DNA from: Methanomicrobiales archaeon
GTDB lineage: Archaea; Halobacteriota; Methanomicrobia; Methanomicrobiales; Methanoculleaceae
Assembly: GCA_012521035.1 (NCBI GenBank)
Contig: JAAYND010000208.1
Location: 1-20,831 of the forward strand
DNA: 20,831 bases
Reading direction: 5' to 3'
Shown here: positions 20,489 to 20,831 of the stretch, in pieces
Numbering within the stretch: position 1 is the stretch's first letter
Layout: the number at the start of each line of letters is the position of its first letter
Notes under the pieces: generated by a model
The model's input: only the letters and a program-made list of their open reading frames with translations
Told to the model about the DNA's origin: nothing
The model's database searches: none
Position numbers and translations under genes: made by a program

Positions 20489-20831
20489 ATGGGGGGGAGG
20501 CAGAGGGGCCTGACGGTGAGTGCCGGTGGGGTGAGGAGACAGGTACGCGCTATCCTCTATCTGGACAGGCCGGGATTCCGGTTCAATTTAGTATAGAGGT
20601 TTTCTTTATCTCCATCTGGACCAGGGTATGGACTATCCTGTAAAATCAACCGGAGGAAGCCAGCTGCTGCTCTGGCTGTTTTAGACGCCATTTGCAAAAA
20701 GATCTTAGCCCCCTCCCCAACCGACCTCTCCACTCTCCCATTTTAGCCGTTTGATTTCCGATCCTCTTGTTGAATAATTCTCCCCTACGAAAAGTACATC
20801 CATTTTGAGATATAATTCCAAATCCTAGCAG
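20489..20831. other. 343-bp region at the right edge without a recognised gene
   Basis: Only short frames are present: 18 codons from an ATG at 20628 on the plus strand and 32 codons from 20803 on the minus strand. Neither has a recognisable family or a good SD. The region is AT-rich and holds one hairpin (20658-20677) and a TATA-like GATATAATTCC near 20809 that could serve a gene to the right of the window. Confidence 0.55.
20658..20683 (+). terminator. Hairpin followed by T-run, possible terminator
   Basis: AGCCAG and CTGGCT form a 6-bp stem around an 8-base loop (20658-20677), followed by GTTTTAG. It is 170 bp downstream of the DUF3368 stop. It could end that transcript, though the T-run is short. 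Confidence 0.35.

Noticed and set aside
20628..20684. 18-codon frame near the right edge, and a 32-codon minus-strand frame from 20803
   Set aside because: Both are too short, without a recognised family or a convincing SD. The first one's stop lies in the hairpin/T-run.

Overview
The window looks like chromosomal DNA of a high-GC methanogenic archaeon of the Methanomicrobiales, most like Methanoculleus. The genus is an inference from family content and GC-rich codon use. Archaeal markers include sn-glycerol-1-phosphate dehydrogenase (EgsA), archaeal-type ProRS, the coenzyme F420 precursor enzyme CofH, archaeal riboflavin synthase RibC, and the archaeal families UPF0058, UPF0179 and DUF63. 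Promoters are TATA-type. Some genes have GGTGATC or GGAGG Shine-Dalgarno (SD) sites and others look leaderless. No rRNA, tRNA, CRISPR array or intact insertion sequence was found.

Layout. 1-2582: a UPF0058 gene cut by the left edge, a divergent ADP-ribosylglycohydrolase, then on the minus strand egsA followed by the cysteine-rich UPF0179 gene. 2595-5464 (+): DUF63 membrane protein, SpoIIM/DUF95 membrane protein and proS. 5458-5919 (-): a zinc-ribbon protein. 5920-6280: a gene-free stretch with two perfect palindromes and a TATA box. 6281-7836: DUF1805 (YunC-like) gene divergent from cofH. 7975-8133: a 52-aa UPF0391 membrane protein. 8193-9792 (-): a tight set encoding a metallo-beta-lactamase-fold hydrolase, a DUF123 GIY-YIG protein and an Isf-type iron-sulfur flavoprotein. 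9818-11098 (+): thiC. 11110-12800 (-): an ABC-2 exporter (ATPase, then permease). 12838-13230 (-): purE. 13370-16554 (+): class V aminotransferase, ribC, ribH and class I aminotransferase, with two ATGA overlaps. 16564-18246 (-): a protein made of 16 TPR units. 18396-19067 (+): radC. 19064-20488: two toxin-antitoxin (TA) modules, one apparently broken, in more AT-rich surroundings. 20489-20831: no recognisable gene.

How the genes fit together. Most of the window is cofactor and core metabolism. RibH and CofH both use 5-amino-6-(D-ribitylamino)uracil, so flavin and F420 synthesis share a branch point encoded here about 8 kb apart. ThiC makes the thiamine pyrimidine from AIR, the same purine intermediate that PurE acts on. 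EgsA makes the archaeal lipid backbone. The right end, from radC onward, has the character of a small accessory segment: radC, a VapBC-like pair whose toxin is cut at the radC stop codon, and a complete UPF0175/DUF3368 TA pair with a palindrome upstream. No clearly new large system is visible. The best leads are the orphan promoter segment at 5991-6060, the radC/PIN junction near 19067, and the TA operator candidate at 19664-19678.
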